A DNA stretch of 64,000 nucleotides. Source: Anadara kagoshimensis. Its lineage: Eukaryota; Mollusca; Bivalvia; Arcoida; Arcidae. The notes below the pieces were generated by a model, which had not been told where the DNA came from, searched no databases, and was given only the letters and a program-made list of their open reading frames with translations. Location: NCBI GenBank assembly GCA_021292105.1, contig CM037862.1, forward strand, positions 690,501 to 754,500. Direction: 5' to 3'. Of this stretch, positions 24,157 to 36,734 are shown one piece after another. Within the stretch, counting starts at the first letter, position 1. Every line of letters starts with the position of its first letter. The translations under genes and the position numbers were made by a program.

Positions 24157-24566
24157 ATATTATATACACAGTGTGTAGGTACAACCCTCAGTATCAGGTC
24201 GAGTCCTTTTTTCGTAGCCGTATCACTACGAGTCGCGCTTGCGCGACGAGTAGTGATACAGCTACGAAAAAAGGACTCGACCTGATACGAAGGGTTGTAC
24301 CTACACGCTGTGTACATAATATTTTTATCTAACATTTACAATTAGTTTATTTAAAATAATAAAAAACAATACTTAATGTGAAAAAATTACATTTTACCAC
24401 AGAAAACCACTGAACTATGTTTTGACCGACAAATCCAAGACTCTCTGATGACGTAACAATGAGAAAGTGCACGTGCGCTTTACCGCCAATGTTTCTGTAT
24501 TATACGTGTTCGATAAAACTTGTATTTCACCAAATACAGACAGAAAAACTAGTCTAATGTTAGATA
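24157..24566. mobile_element. Foldback/MITE element, copy 2 (410 bp)
   Basis: Same hairpin arm, turn and body as the element at 19261-19707, in the same orientation, but without the 39-base insertion between GCCAATGT and TTCTGTATT. Its hairpin arms match each other slightly better than those of copy 1 (for example GGACTCGACC is intact on both arms). Confidence 0.85.
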
Positions 24567-25000
24567 AAACATTTTACATAATATAGAGTAAGTATTAAAT
24601 ATGACCATCCATACACAAGAAAAGCTCTTAGTTAAAAAATTGAGAATTTCACTTTTTGTTATTTTTGTGATTTGCTTATACAAAATTAGAAATAAAAGTG
24701 AAATCACTTCAATAGTTGTAGAAACACTAAAAATCACAAAGCCATGTTTTGGTAACAGACTATTTTTATTGCATTTAAAATCTGTTTTCGGCTTCGTGAT
24801 TGGATTGTTCTTAAGGCTCCTTTCGCTGACGGAAATTCATATAAATTCATTATATGGTTTACAATTATATACTAAGAACGTGTTTTATATAAAAACGTAT
24901 AAAAGTCTACATCGCCTTACAATTTATACAACACAGATGGAGTCGTAAAAAGCTTGGTATTTTAATTTACAGTTTTAGCATGTAGTATTGTCATGTTTGT

Positions 25001-25053
25001 AATGTGCTACTTTTGAATTATATTATTTCATACAAATTCAAAAGTAGCACATG
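25001..25053. repeat. Hairpin B related to hairpin A
   Basis: AATGTGCTACTTTTGAATTA (25001-25020) pairs with AATTCAAAAGTAGCACATG (25035-25053) around a 14-base loop. Both this and hairpin A are preceded by a TTGTCATGT word. Confidence 0.6.
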
Positions 25054-25730
25054 ACAGCATTGGAACTTAGATAGGTATGTATTTCTAGTACCATCGATAC
25101 AGGCATGGTCCAAGAGATCGGAAATGGGAAAAATATGGCTAAAATGTTTATAAGGATGTGGCTAATTTTATCAAATGTTTATCCATGGAAAATAGGACAA
25201 TTACGGCTGAAATATGTTTTAAGTGACACTTGAAGTTTTCGTAAATCAAACTCGTTTCCAATTTTCAACACGAATTTGGGTTTTGTTGAAAAATTAACAA
25301 TATTTACAGATCATAGTGAGCAATAATGGAAGAAGTCAGCAGTAAAAGCAGCACAAGGCTGTTCGTCAAATCTTATTATAGTTGTAATGCAGTACACGTT
25401 CTCTATCTTACAGGATTAATTAGATATCTGTATTAGATTCTACTTGTGACTTAATCACGTTATTATTTAGTTACATGACTGTCATACATATAAACCAGCA
25501 ATTTGATTTCTCAATCCAGCTTTCGGCATTTCTAGGATTATATTCTTATTTAAATGTCTCGTTTTAAGTTAAGGACGTGATGTCAATTTGTATCCAATTT
25601 AAAACTAATTTAGAAACTTGACATACATATCACATCATAAACAAAGTTTGGTGCACTTTAAGGATTTTATTGATTTCAGAAAAAAAGTACGACTGCGCAT
25701 GATTTCTGTCATTCCTCTATGAAACACCAA

Positions 25731-25787
25731 TAGGAACGCCAAAGCCGCTGGCGTAGGATTCTCGAAAAAGCCGGTTTGGCGTTCCTA
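25731..25787. repeat. 57-bp hairpin, GGAACGCCAAA type
   Basis: TAGGAACGCCAAAGCCG (25731-25747) is the inverted partner of CCGGTTTGGCGTTCCTA (25771-25787) with one indel. It is GC-rich against an AT-rich background. No open frame. Confidence 0.55.
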
Positions 25788-27920
25788 CAGCACACCATGC
25801 ATTACAAACCAAAAAGAAAACAAATTAGATAAAAATCAACTTTCATTGGACGTAGCAAAATCATAGTAATAACCTACATGGAGTTTGATGGTTTGTTAGA
25901 TTGGTTGAATATTGTTTTACGTTACATCAATAATTTTCCCTGATGATTTTTTTTTCTTATTAATCTTTAAAACACAGTTGCATGTTCAGTTTCTGCAAGT
26001 ATTCTGATCTACTTTGTACTAATGTGCAGTCATTGGTCCATTAGGAGTACTGGTAGTCGCCCTCAACGTTGCAGATAAACGTAACAGTCTGCACAGTCTA
26101 TCGTACTGGTACCGAGGCGGAGGTCAAGGACAATGAAAAACTTGGGTTTAGTCATGAAGCCCAACACCTTAATCACTTTGCTACCTTGGCTCCGTGCGTA
26201 GTATGTGACAATTATACTTGTTGTAGTACACAAAAGTACATATGCATATGGCTAATTTAACAAAGACACACAATATTGCGCAAATTACCAGCAACAGAGG
26301 CGGGCCAGGTAAGTGGGGAAGCATTTTGTTTCCATGTAGCAGATTTCTGAGTATCCTAATTTTGAGTTGACATATAAACGTCTGATTATGAAGTATAAAT
26401 GAAAGAAAAAAGAAAACAGTTCTTGCTAAGCATACCGTTAAAATGTTTAAAATTTACTTTTTGATTGGATTCAAAACTCGTATTGTACATGAGTCTGATA
26501 ACCAAATAAAAACCTCTCACTTTGAGCTTCTTTTAGGCCAATTTATGGCTTTAGATATTCTCTATCGTAGATCTAGTATTAGTTCAGTAAAAGCTAAGGT
26601 TTTATTGAAAATATTAAGAATATTTGCAAAATTGTTTTGGTCATAAATTTGTAACAAAATAAAAAACCAACGAACAAGCCAAGTAATATTGTCATGAAGC
26701 ATATACTAGTTTATTATCAAATCATGAACATATAAATTATATAGAGTCCTCCTTGAATTCTTAGAAAATAAAAATAAATCGCAAACTAAAACAACTTGAG
26801 GCTTTATATATTTTTGTTTCATGTTTAACGTTATAATCAGTTATTACATAACAATGCATTATATATAACTTTGGTAGACAGACATTTTAAGATGAAAGCA
26901 TTATAAAAACTAACTTTGGAATAAATGACAATAGATAGCCGGATAATAACAGAGTTCTTACGAGAAATCAACTACAGGCTTAATTTAACCATTTAGGAAA
27001 ACTATGTGGATGTAATCCTTGGTAGCCTTTGATGTATTCTGTATATGATAAGTTAAAAGAGACATTTGAAACATAAATACAAGATAAAAGACCAAATAAT
27101 ATAAGCACTCCTAAAATTATATGACATCTTTAAAGGTTATCTCCGACCGGATCCATCAAGAAAATAGAAAATATGTACTATAAACATATTGGTACAGAAC
27201 TATATAGCAATATTAATTAAGTCTCTGAACTTGAAATTCCATTTCTTATTGGTTCCCACTAGCTACCAGACGTATATGGACGTATAAAACACCTGGTCAT
27301 AGCCTTGTGTAATCTGGCTGACAATAGTAGCACAGTGCAAAGATTAAAATGTCCTCATACAAGTGAAACACTTGCTAAGTGTGTAATATATAGCGAGTAT
27401 GTAAAGTAAGATTAAGACGTGACTTATCCTTTTGAAACATTTTATGTGTAGTTTTGTCCGAATTCGAGGGTTTACTATCCAACAATCTTCAGATATATAG
27501 GTTTATCGTGTGTTTTTGTGAATTACGGTTGCAATGGTTTTTGTTTGCATTCCACATTTTATTTGTTGTTGTAGTGTGTTCTTTGCGGCAAAGTGTTTAA
27601 TTATTTGGCTGTTACCATTGCTACTATTATATCGTATTGGTTGTTGGTGTTGTTGTTGTGTGTTAGTTCGTTGATGTACTGTCTCTTTTAACATATTCAG
27701 CTTTTTGTTATAATAGTGATTGATCTTTTTGTCTAATGATACGTTGCAACTGTTTTTGTTTGTTTTAAGCATTATTTTATTAAAATGTATTTTCCGCGTT
27801 GTTTCATTCATTACTTACTTTCGGCTTGGATAATAAAGAATTTTAGTTATTCAACAACAGTAATAAACTTGTTATCTTTGTTGTTTCTGCATGTTACATT
27901 GTACAATAGTGTTCACGGGT

Positions 27921-28454
27921 GACAACCACACGTTGTTATTGTGGTACTGGTGATATCAGCTACACGCTGTTATTGTGGTACTTGTGATATCAACTACACG
28001 CTGTTATTGTGGTACTGGTGATATCAACTACACGCTGTTATTGTGGTACTGGTGATATCAACCAAACGTTGTTATTGTGGTACTGCTGATATCAACCACA
28101 CGTTGTTATTGTGGTACTGGTGATATCAAACACACGTTGTTATTGTGGTACTGGTGATATCAACCAAACGTTGTTATTGTGGTACTGCTGATATCAACCA
28201 CACGTTGCTATTGTGGTACTGGTGATATCAAACACACGTTGTTATTGTGGTACAGGTGATATCATCCACGCGTTGTTATTGTGGTACTGGTGGTATCAAC
28301 CACACGTTGTTATTGTGGTACTGGTGATATCGACCACACGTTGTTATTGTGGTACTGGTGATATCAACCACACGTTATTATTGTGGTACTGGTGATATCA
28401 ACCACACGTTGCTATTGTGGTACTGGTGATATCAACCACGCGTTGTTATTGTGG
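27921..28454. repeat. 34-bp minisatellite, about 16 units
   Basis: The unit is TTGTTATTGTGGTACTGG then TGATATCAACCACACG. Variants include ACGCTG for ACGTTG and TACTGCTGAT for TACTGGTGAT. Pairs of units recur together, so there has been local block duplication. Confidence 0.92.
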
Positions 28455-28910
28455 CAGTAGGTTATGTACGTGCGGTTTTTCACTAGTCTTTGACATACAG
28501 GTGTTATGGTTAACACATGGTACAGCTTGTTGTTAGTCATTGTCGTGCTATGTGTAAATTTCACAAGTTTTATGTGGCCAAAAAGGATTGTTTTGGATAA
28601 GTTTTTTCCTCTTGGTCGTTGTCGCTAAGTAACATAGGTTCTATGACATCTAATTTAAACCAATGCATTTATTCATCTTAACTCCGTTTTTAGAAATGGG
28701 TACACAATTTTCCAGGCAATTTATTTAAATGCACGCGCGTGTCCTTTTAGTTTCTTGTGTTATTGGTTGTTAGTTGCCTTGATCATTAGCGATCCAAATA
28801 TAATTGGCTGAAAACAAGGTCATATTCTGAAAAAATATCAAATCTATCCTATCACTCAGTTTTGCCAAACGGGGCTCCTTGGAAGCTCGATTTCTTACAC
28901 CTCACTTCCC
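28455..28910. other. Spacer between the 34-bp and 48-bp arrays
   Basis: No gene. The last ~45 bases (GGGGCTCCTTGG...CCTCACTTCCCTT) resemble the GGAGCACCTGG...CCTCACTTCCCTGG part of the retroelement tail repeat and may mark where the 48-bp array began. Confidence 0.4.
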
Positions 28911-31900
28911 TTGGACATAATTGTAATGTTTGTATTTACTTTGACTTGGTATTGAGGTTTGGACATGATTGTAATGTTTGTTTTTACTTTTTTTGGTATT
29001 GTGGTTTGGACATAATTGTAATGTTTGTTTTTACTTTGATTTGGTAGTGTGGTTTGGACATGATTGTAATGTGTGTTTTAACTTTGATTTGGTAGTGTGG
29101 TTTGGACATAATTGTAATGTTTGTTTTTACTTTGATTTGGAATTGTGCTTTGGACATGATTGTAATGTTTGTTTTTATTTTGCTTTGGAAGTGTGATTTG
29201 GACATAATTGTAATGTTTGTTTTTACTTTGATTTGGTAGTGTGGTTTGGACATAATTGTAATGTTTGTTTTTAATTTGCTTTGGTATCGTGATTTGGACA
29301 TAATTGTAATGTTTGTTTTTACTTTGATTTGGAATTGTGCTTTGGACATGATTGTAATGTTTGTTTTTATTTTGCTTTGGTATTGAGGTTTGGACATGAT
29401 TGTAATGTTTGTTTTTACTTTTATCTGGTAGTATGGTTTGGACATGATTGTAATGTTTGTTTTTATTTTGCTTTGGAAGTGTGATTTGGACATAATTGTA
29501 ATGTGTGTTTTAACTTTGCTTTGGTATTGTGGTTTGGACATGATTGTAATGTTTGTTTTTATTTTGCTTTGGAAGTGTGATTTGGACATAATTGTAATGT
29601 GTGTTTTAACTTTGCTTTGGTATTGTGGTTTGGACATGATTGTAATGTTTGTTTTTATTTTGCTTTGGAAGTGTGATTTGGACATAATTGTAATGTGTGT
29701 TTTAACTTTGCTTTGGTATTGTGGTTTGGACATGACTGTAATGTTTGTTTTTACTTTGATGTGGTATTGTGGTTTGGACATGATTGTAATATTTGTTTTT
29801 ACTTTGATTTGGTATTGTGGTTTGGACATGATTGTAATATTTGTTTTTACTTTGATTTGGTATTGTGGTTTGGACATGATTGTAATATTGTTTTTACTTT
29901 GATGTGGTATTGTGGTTTGGACATGATTGTAATATTTGTTTTTACTTTGATTTGGTATTGTGGTTTGGACATGATTGTAATATTTGTTTTTACTTTGATT
30001 TGGTATTGTGGTTTGGACATGATTGTAATATTTGTTTTTACTTTGATGTGGTATTGTGGTTTGGACATGATTGTAATATTTGTTTTTACTTTGATTTGGT
30101 ATTGTGGTTTGGACATGACTGTAATGTTTGTTTTTACTTTGCTTTGGTATTGTGGTTTGGACATGATTGTAATATTTGTTTTTACTTTGATCTGGTAGTG
30201 TGGTTTGGACATGATTGTAATGTTTGTTTTTATTTTGCTTTGGAAGTGTGATTTGGACATAATTGTAATGTGTGTTTTTACTTTGATTTGGAAGTGTGGT
30301 TTGGACATGATTGTAATGTTTCTTTTTATTTTGCTTTAGTTTGTTTTTACTTTGCTTTGGTATTGTGGTTTGGACATGATTGTAATATTTGTTTTTACTT
30401 TGATCTGGTAGTGTGGTTTGGACATGATTGTAATGTTTGTTTTTATTTTGCTTTGGAAGTGTGATTTGGACATAATTGTAATGTGTGTTTTTACTTTGAT
30501 CTGGTAGTGTGGTTTGGACATGATTGTAATGTTTCTTTTTATTTTGCTTTAGTATTGTGATTTGGTATTGTAGTTTGGACATGACTGTAATGTGTGTTTT
30601 TACTTTGATTTGGTATTGTGGTTTGGACATGACTGTAATGTGTGTTTTTACTTTGATTTGGTATTGTGGTTTGGACATGGCTGTAATGTGTGTTTTTACT
30701 TTGATTTGGTAGTGTGGTTTGGACATGATTGTAATATTTGTTTTTACTTTGATCTGGTAGTGTGGTTTGGACATGATTGTAATATTTGTTTTTACTTTGA
30801 TCTGGTAGTGTGGTTTGGACATGATTGTAATGTTTGTTTTTATTTTGCTTTGGAAGTGTGATTTGGACATAATTGTAATGTGTGTTTTTACTTTGATTTG
30901 GAAGTGTGGTTTGGACAGGATTGTAATGTTTGTTTTTATTTTGCTTTAGTATTGTGATTATGACATAATTGTAATGTTTGTTTTTACTTTGCTTTGGTAT
31001 TGTGGTTTGGACATGACTGTAATGTTTGTTTTTACTTTGCTTTGGTATTGTGGTTTGGACATGACTGTAATGTTTGTTTTACTTTACTTTGGTATTGTGG
31101 TTTGGACATGACTGTAATGTTTGTTTTACTTTACTTTGGTATTGTGGTTTGGACATGACTGTAATGTTTGTTTTGACTTTGATTTGGTATTGTAGTTTGG
31201 ACATGACTGTAATGTGTGTTTTTACTTTGATTTGGTATTGTGGTTTGGACATGACTGTAATGTGTGTTTTTACTTTGATTTGGTATTGTGGTTTGGACAT
31301 GACTGTAATGTGTGTTTTACTTTGATTTGGTATTATAGTTTAGACATGACTGTAATGTTTGTTTTTACTTTGATGTGGTAGTGTGGTTTGGACATGATTG
31401 TAATATTTGTTTTTACTTTGATCTGGTAGTGTGGTTTGGACATAATTGTAATGTTTGTTCTACTTTGCTTTGGTATTGTGGTTTGGACATGATTGTAATA
31501 TTTGTTTTTACTTTGATCTGGTAGTGTGGTTTGGACATGATTGTAATGCTTGTTTTTATTTTGCTTTGGAAGTGTGATTTGGACATAATTGTAATGTGTG
31601 TTTTTACTTTGATTTGGAAGTGTGGTTTGGACATGATTGTAATATTTGTTTTTACTTTGATCTGGTAGTGTGGTTTGGACATAATTGTAATGTTTGTTCT
31701 ACTTTGCTTTGGTATTGTGGTTTGGACATGATTGTAATATTTGTTTTTACTTTGATCTGGTAGTGTGGTTTGGACATGATTGTAATGCTTGTTTTTATTT
31801 TGCTTTGGAAGTGTGATTTGGACATAATTGTAATGTGTGTTTTTACTTTGCTTTGGTATTGTGGTTTGGACATGATTGTAATATTTGTTTTTACTTTGAT

Positions 31901-34458
31901 CTGGTAGTGTGGTTTGGACATGATTGTAATGTTTGTTTTTATTTTACTTTGGAAGTGTGATTTGGACATAATTGTAATGTTTGTTTTACTTTACTTTGGT
32001 ATTGTGGTTTGGACATGACTGTAATGTTTGTTTTACTTTACTTTGGTATTGTGGTTTGGACATGACTGTAATGTTTGTTTTTACTTTGCTTTGGTATTGT
32101 AGTTTGGACATGACTGTAATGTGTGTTTTTACTTTGATTTGGTATTGTAGTTTAGACATGACTGTAATGTTTGTTTTTATTTTGCTTTGGTATTGTGGTT
32201 TGGACATGACTGTAATGTGTGTTTTTAATTTGATTTGGTATTGTGGTTTGGACATGACTGTAATGTTTGTTTTTACTTTGATTTGGTATTGTGGTTTGGA
32301 CATGACTGTAATGTGTGTTTTTAATTTGATTTGGTATTGTAGTTTAAACATGACTGTAATGCTTGTTTTTACTTTGATTTGGTATTGAGGTTTGGACATG
32401 ATTGTAATGTTTGTTTTTATTTTGCTTTGGTATTGTAGTTTGGACATGACTGTAATGTTTGTTTTTACTTTGATTTGGTATTGTAGTTTGGACATGACTG
32501 TAATGTTTGTTTTTACTTTGATTTGGTATTGTGGTTTGGACATGACTGTAATGTTTGTTTTTACTTTGATTTGGTAGTGTGGTTTGGACATGACTGTAAT
32601 GTGTGTTTTTAATTTGATTTGGTATTGTAGTTTGGACATGACTGTAATGTGTGTTTTTAATTTGATTTGGTATTGTAGTTTGGACATGACTGTAATGTTT
32701 GTTTTTACTTTGATTTGGTATTGTAGTTTAGACATGACTGTAATGTTTGTTTTAACTTTGCTTTGGTATTGTGGTTTGGACATGATTGTAATATTAGTTT
32801 TTACTTTGATCTGGTAGTGTGGTTTGGACATGATTGTAATGTTTGTTTTTATTTTGCTTTGGAAGTGTGATTTGGACATAATTGTAATGTGTGTTTTTAC
32901 TTTGATTTGGAAGTGTGGTTTGGACATGATTGTAATGTTTGTTTTTATTTTGCTTTGGAAGTGTGATTTGGACATAATTGTAATGTTTGTTTTACTTTAC
33001 TTTGGTATTGTGGTTTGGACATGACTGTAATGTTTGTTTTACTTTACTTTGGTATTGTGGTTTGGACATGACTGTAATGTTTGTTTTTACTTTGATTTGG
33101 TATTGTAGTTTGGACATGACTGTAATGTGTGTTTTTACTTTGATTTGGTATTGTAGTTTAGACATGACTGTAATGTTTGTTTTTACTTTGATTTGGTATT
33201 GTAGTTTGGACATGACTTTAATGTGTGTTTTTACTTTGATTTGGTATTGTAGTTTGGACATGACTGTAATGTTTGTTTTTACTTTGATTTGGTATTGTGG
33301 TTTGGACATGACTGTAATGTTTGTTTTTACTTTGATTTGGTATTGTGGTTTGGACATGACTGTAATGTGTGTTTTTAATTTGATTTGGTATTGTAGTTTG
33401 GACATGACTGTAATGTTTTTTTTACTTTGATTTGGTATTGTAGTTTGGACATGACTGTAATGTTTGTTTTTACTTTGATTTGGTATTGTAGTTTAGACAT
33501 GACTGTAATGTTTGTTTTTATTTTGATTTGGTATTGTAGTTTAGACATGACTGCAATGTTTGTTTTACTTTACTTTGGTATTGTGGTTTGGACATGACAG
33601 TAATGTTTGTTTTTACTTTGATTTGGTATTGTAGTTTGGACATGACTGTAATGTTTGTTTTTACTTTAATTTGGTAGTGTGGTTTGGGAATGATTCTAAT
33701 CTTTGTTTTTACTTTGATTTGGAAGTGTGGTTTGGACATGACTGTAATGTTTGTTTTTATTTTGCTTTGGTATTGTGATTTGGACATAATTGTAATGTGT
33801 GTTTTTACTTGCTTTGGTATTGTGGTTTGGACATGACTGTAATGTTTGTTTTACTTTACTTTGGTATTGTGGTTTGGACATGACTGTAATGTTTGTTTTT
33901 ACTTTGATTTGGTATTGTAGTTTGGACATGACTGTAATGTGTGTTTTTACTTTGATTTGGTATTGTAGTTTGGACATAATTGTAATGTTTGTTTTTACTT
34001 TGATTTGGTATTGTAGTTTGGACATGACTGTAATGTGTGTTTTTACTTTGATTTGGTATTGTGGTTTGGACATAATTGTAATGTTTGTTTTTACTTTGAT
34101 TTGGTAGTGTGGTTTGGGAATGATTGTAATGTTTGTTTTTATTTTGCTTTGCTATTGTGGTTTGGACATGACTGTAATGTTTGTTTTTATTTTGCGTTGG
34201 TATAGTGATTTGGACATAATTATAATGTTTGTTTTTACTTTGATTTAGTAGTGTGGTTTGGACATGACTGTAATGTTTGTTTTTACTTTGATTTGGTATT
34301 GTAGTTTGGACATGATTGTAATGTTTGTTTTTACTTTGCTTTGGTATTGTGGTTTGGACATGACTGTAATGTTTGTTTTTACTTTGATTTGGTATTGTAG
34401 TTTGGACATGACTGTAATGTTTGTTTTTACTTTGATTTCGTATTGTGATTTGGACATT
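28911..34458. repeat. 48-bp satellite array, about 115 units, strongly G+T-rich on the plus strand
   Basis: The unit is GGACATGATTGTAATGTTTG, TTTTTACTTTGATTTGGTAT and TGTGGTTT. Variants include CATGACTG or CATAATTG, TGTGTG for TGTTTG, TTTGCTTTGG, and TATTTTGCTTTGGAAGTGTGA. Only about two of 48 bases are C on the plus strand. Variant order is repeated in blocks, for example around 31,440-31,680 and 31,680-31,970. As 48 is a multiple of three and the unit lacks stops in several frames, open frames of up to about 630 codons arise. They are a by-product of the repeat, not genes. Confidence 0.95.
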
Positions 34459-36436
34459 GATTGAGTACTATGTTTGCTTATGATTACTCCTAGGAACTCT
34501 ATCTGTCGACAGCAGACATCAAATTTATAATGATGCAGTGTTTTGACGAATAGAACATCAGGCTGGGTATTATAACTGCAGTTCATTGATTACGTGTGGT
34601 TAACTTTAACTTGAATTAAATGTCTCTAAGAGGATTGTGGCCATTTCAGATACATGTCACTAACTTTGGTTCCTTATATACACGGTACCATAAAACACTT
34701 TTCAAGAAACCGAGAATCAAAACGATACAACTGATCTATTTCTTAAAGACAACACAAAGGACAATACACTTAGCTTGACATTCGGGTTTCAAAGGACCTC
34801 CGTGCGTTATATACAATGGTTTGTGTCTCAGGACCTCCACGAGCTGTATACAGTGGTTTGTATCTCAAAATTTAATCTCATTTAGAGACACAAATTCAGA
34901 TAGACAAATCGTTCATTGATTGTTGAGAAGACCAAAATATATATGAAGTAAGATAGGATTACCTAAACAGATTTATCATCTAACTATGTAACAGATCATC
35001 GATAGTCTGGCGTAACTCTATATAATACCAGTCTGGTGTAACTCTATATAATACCAGTCTGGTGTAACTGATATTAAACAGCTTTGTGATGTCTCGATAT
35101 TATAAACTTAACTTAACAAAAAAAAATAGAAGAAAAAAAAGAAAATAATCGTTACTAAGGAACATTGTTCTTTGGTAAGTGAGTTGTCTTGTCATTATTT
35201 CTTATCCAGTCCTATATAAAACACATAATTATCAGATGAATTCTCAAACCAGGATAAACCCCTTTATGTTTGATGTCATAAACCAAGATTCAGATTCAAC
35301 TAGTGATTCAAAGAGTATTTTTAAAACCGTGATATTAAATTCTGAAAAATCACTAGAAAGATAGTGTCAATCTAAATAGTCTGTTTTCGTAATACAAAAA
35401 TTAAAAGATATATATATATATATATATAGTATTAATGAGACAGAAAACAGAAATAAAAATTGAAAATAATGATACAAGCATCAAATCTTGCGCAATTGTT
35501 CTCCAAAGGAATTCTTAAAGGCCTTTTAAGCTTTTTGTTCTGTTACGGGGTTCTTCATTGTTTGCTCTGTTCGTTGTTTGCTGCATAACAGCGTTCTTGA
35601 ATGCATTGTTTGTTGGGTAAAGACGTTTTACTTGTTTGCTCTGTTACGGGATTCTGATAATGTGGTGCCGTTCTTGATTGTTTCGGCCATTACCAATTAC
35701 GAGGTTTTCAGATACAACTTCATAAAAATGCATATTCTATTTTCAATATGTTGTTTTCTTGGTTGTTATAAACAGTTCAATAAAGGTTGCTATATAAGTG
35801 GATGTTCAGAAACTAAGGAACCATTACAAGCTTAATTAGTTTGACCTAAAGCAACATTATTCCAGATTATTGCTGGTATAATGGAACTTTAACACGCGTG
35901 ATGAATCAATAATGCAATTTTACACGCTGATCAAGTTGTTTATGCATCTCTGTGGAGCACTGACAGACTTAATTTGTTCAACTTAAGTTGTAATATATCC
36001 AGTAACAACAGAATGTTACAGACGGAAATACAACAACCTGATAGAATAACGGTCTTCTCTAGCTCCCAATAGTCACGAGTAATCAATGTCTAATCTAACT
36101 CAATATCATGTCTAAGTTTTATGCTACCTTGTAGATATTTGAATTTTTTTCTTCAGAAAATGTTTCCAAGGACGTGACATTATTTATAATTACTTGTATA
36201 AAAATCTGTAACAGTGTGTCATTTTGTAGGCGTGTGATTGATACAGAGGGTCTACATTTGTTGCTGACTCAGTTGGTCTTGGATCAGAATGATATGTCAG
36301 TCAAGTCATCAAGGGTATAGGACCAAGTAGAAGATCGGACGATAAGTTTTCAATGTTTTACATGTACTAGTTGGAGCTTTAAGATGGTGCACTCAGTAGA
36401 TTAAAGGTACGCTTTTTTATTCATTTATTTATTTAT
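34459..36436. other. Intergenic with short tandem duplications
   Basis: A ~27-bp word (GTCTGGTGTAACTCTATATA) is repeated 2-3 times at about 35,007-35,068. A ~36-bp word (AGGACCTCC...GGTTTGT.TCTCA) occurs twice at 34,793-34,867. A (TA)10 tract lies at 35,408-35,428. No gene is supported; open frames at 35,179 and 35,578 lack recognisable domains. Confidence 0.5.
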
Positions 36437-36536
36437 TTCCCTGGTGTCTAACATTTGTCTAACATAACTTGTCAGTTTCAAAGTTTTGCTTCTGGGTTGT
36501 GATTCGGACATAGATTAGTATGTTTTTATTTATTTA
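36437..36536 (+). mobile_element. Retroelement tail fragment (3' end only)
   Basis: CTAACATAACTTGTCAGTTT, AAAGTTTTGCTTCTGGGTTG and TGATTCGGACATAGATTAG match the last third of the dispersed tail repeat. It runs straight into a (TTTA)n stretch. Edges approximate. Confidence 0.65.
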
Positions 36537-36631
36537 TTTAGTTTTTATTTTATTTATTATTTAAAGTAAGGGCTCTATCATGTCTATGTTAAGATTTCTG
36601 TGAGCATAATGTGACAAGTTCACAATCATTG

Positions 36632-36660
36632 GTGTGTGTGTGTGTGTGTGTGTGTGTGTG
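36632..36660. repeat. (GT)n microsatellite
   Basis: Uninterrupted GT dinucleotides, about 14-15 units. Confidence 0.9.
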
Positions 36661-36734
36661 ATATGCTAGTAATTTGCTGCGGTGTTTGTTGATTATTGTT
36701 TTTCTTTATTCTCATTCTCATCGAAGGAGCCTTG

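Larger units (their letters stand above)
24567..27920. other. Intergenic between the foldback element and the 34-bp array
   Basis: Apart from the two hairpins listed separately, no feature is supported. A small GC-richer patch at 26,069-26,260 is open for 63 codons on the plus strand but has no recognised domain or splice frame. The T/G-rich run at 27,500-27,780 gives a low-complexity minus-strand open frame that I do not call. Confidence 0.4.

Noticed and set aside
27503-27811. 102-codon minus-strand frame rich in N, Q and K
   Set aside because: Low-complexity product of T/G-rich DNA (TTGTTGTTG runs); no domain or supporting signals.
27921-28454. CRISPR-like appearance of evenly spaced repeats
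   Set aside because: Units are contiguous with no unique spacers, and the window is eukaryotic; it is a minisatellite.
28984-34586. Repeat proteins of up to 628 residues in the 48-bp array
   Set aside because: The unit length is divisible by three and free of stops in several frames; the same DNA is open on both strands, and the frames break wherever unit length changes.
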